DNA from: Myxococcales bacterium
Lineage (GTDB): Bacteria; Myxococcota; Myxococcia; Myxococcales; Myxococcaceae
Length of the DNA stretch: 31,052 nt
Assembly: GCA_003153055.1 (NCBI GenBank)
Contig: PMBV01000160.1
Location: 1-31,052, forward strand
Direction of reading: 5' to 3'
Under the pieces are notes generated by a model, which searched no databases, was not told where the DNA came from, and saw only the letters and a list, made by a program, of their open reading frames with translations. The translations under genes were made by a program, and so were the position numbers. How positions within the stretch are numbered: the stretch's first letter is position 1; the number at the start of each line of letters is the position of its first letter. This document shows positions 30,457-31,052 of this stretch, piece after piece.

Positions 30457-31052
30457 ATGGGGCTTCTGGCGATCTCCATGTCGACCCAGGCGTTCGGCAA
30501 GTACCAGCTCATCAAGCGGCTCGCCACTGGGGGCATGGCCGAGGTGTGGCTGGCCAAGCAGACCGGCATCGAGGGCTTCAACCGCCACGTGGTCATCAAG
30601 CGGATTCTCCCGCACCTCGCGGAGGATCCGGAGTTCGTCCAGATGTTCCTCAACGAGGCGAAGATCGCCTCGCGCTTCAACCACCCCAACATCGCGCAGA
30701 TCTACGACCTGGGTGCCGAGAACGGCAGCTACTTCATCGCGATGGAGTTCATTCACGGAGAGGACCTCGGCAAGGTCATGCGCCGAGCGTGGACGAGCGG
30801 CCAGTGGGTCGCCCGGCACATCGCGCTGCGCATCGTGGCCGACACCTGCCAAGGGCTGTACTACGCCCACTCCCGCGTCGACGACCAGGGCCGCCCGTTG
30901 AAGGTCGTGCACCGCGACATCTCGCCCCAGAACCTCCTCATCAGCTTCGACGGCGCCGTGAAGGTGGTCGACTTCGGCATCGCCAAGGCGGCCGATCAGG
31001 TCTCGCTGACCAGATCCGGGGCCATCAAGGGCAAGTTCGCCTACATGGCGCC
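30457..31052 (+). CDS. Ser/Thr protein kinase, N-terminal part (runs off the window)
   Basis: Partial: 198 codons visible. The ATG at 30457 has GAGG 6 bases upstream; the in-frame ATG at 30478 (MSTQAFGKYQ) lacks a ribosome site but matches better the usual start of such kinases. The kinase domain starts near residue 15: glycine loop ATGGMAEV (23-30), ATP lysine in VVIKRI (K48), helix C glutamate in FLNEAKIASRF, catalytic loop HRDISPQN (152-159) and DFG (172-174), with the activation loop near the edge. HRDISPQN instead of HRDLKPxN is the subclass common in myxobacteria. All catalytic residues seen are intact, so it is probably active; whether a membrane helix and sensor follow cannot be known. 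It is the fourth kinase-type gene in the window and diverges from the Ig-like protein gene. Confidence 0.92.
   Translation, partial: MGLLAISMSTQAFGKYQLIKRLATGGMAEVWLAKQTGIEGFNRHVVIKRILPHLAEDPEFVQMFLNEAKIASRFNHPNIAQIYDLGAENGSYFIAMEFIHGEDLGKVMRRAWTSGQWVARHIALRIVADTCQGLYYAHSRVDDQGRPLKVVHRDISPQNLLISFDGAVKVVDFGIAKAADQVSLTRSGAIKGKFAYMA

Noticed and set aside
1..31052. tRNA, rRNA or riboswitch genes
   Set aside because: No cloverleaf, rRNA or known riboswitch core was recognised in the intergenic gaps, all of which are under 300 bases.

Overview
The window is GC-rich, densely coded DNA that looks like a chromosome segment of a predatory or saprophytic member of the Myxococcota (myxobacteria or close relatives). 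The reasons are four eukaryotic-type Ser/Thr kinase domains in 31 kb, an FHA/GAF/sigma-54-type regulator, PEGA-tailed membrane kinases, a giant kinase/ATPase/histidine-kinase fusion, and several outer-membrane-type lipoproteins with Ig-like, cadherin-like, DUF7151 and H-type lectin domains. The genus cannot be decided from the sequence alone. I saw no rRNA, tRNA, CRISPR array, insertion sequence or phage gene.

Layout, left to right. (1) 1-3739, minus strand: a tight three-gene operon of a membrane Ser/Thr kinase, a TPR/coiled-coil exported protein and an FHA-GAF regulator whose C-terminus leaves the window. This looks like a phosphorylation-to-transcription relay. (2) 3887-6344: a small TPR-like protein (minus), a divergent two-gene unit of an unknown membrane-anchored protein and a TauE/SafE permease (plus), then a small lipoprotein (minus). 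(3) 6432-8608, minus: a D-Ala-D-Ala-ligase-like ATP-grasp enzyme preceded by a zinc metallopeptidase of the HEAGH type, a compact enzyme pair. (4) 8739-17842: a PEGA-tailed Ser/Thr kinase (minus) diverging from an ABC-F ATPase (plus), followed by a 1849-residue trifunctional kinase/AAA/GAF/PAS/histidine kinase whose Ser/Thr kinase domain has lost the DFG aspartate.

(5) 18082-25827, plus: an exported-protein island. It holds a lipoprotein pectinesterase with five cadherin-like repeats, a small beta-rich lipoprotein and a 1031-residue SbsA/Big_5-type lipoprotein carrying a duplicated module. It is closed by a hairpin shared with a convergent DUF7151/H-type lectin lipoprotein (minus, 25881-26444). 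(6) 26594-31052: a CHAD protein (minus), a secreted six-cysteine protein (plus), a two-gene minus-strand unit of an Ig-like membrane protein and an RsmB-type rRNA m5C methyltransferase, and the 5' part of another Ser/Thr kinase (plus) running off the end.

The strongest leads are the degenerate kinase domain in the giant hybrid sensor, the pectinesterase with Gly at the first catalytic-Asp position, the ATP-grasp/metallopeptidase pair, and a short frameshifted copy of lectin-gene sequence just downstream of the hybrid kinase. Several intergenic inverted repeats are exact and well placed but have no known function here. All calls come from reading motifs by eye; no database search was run.
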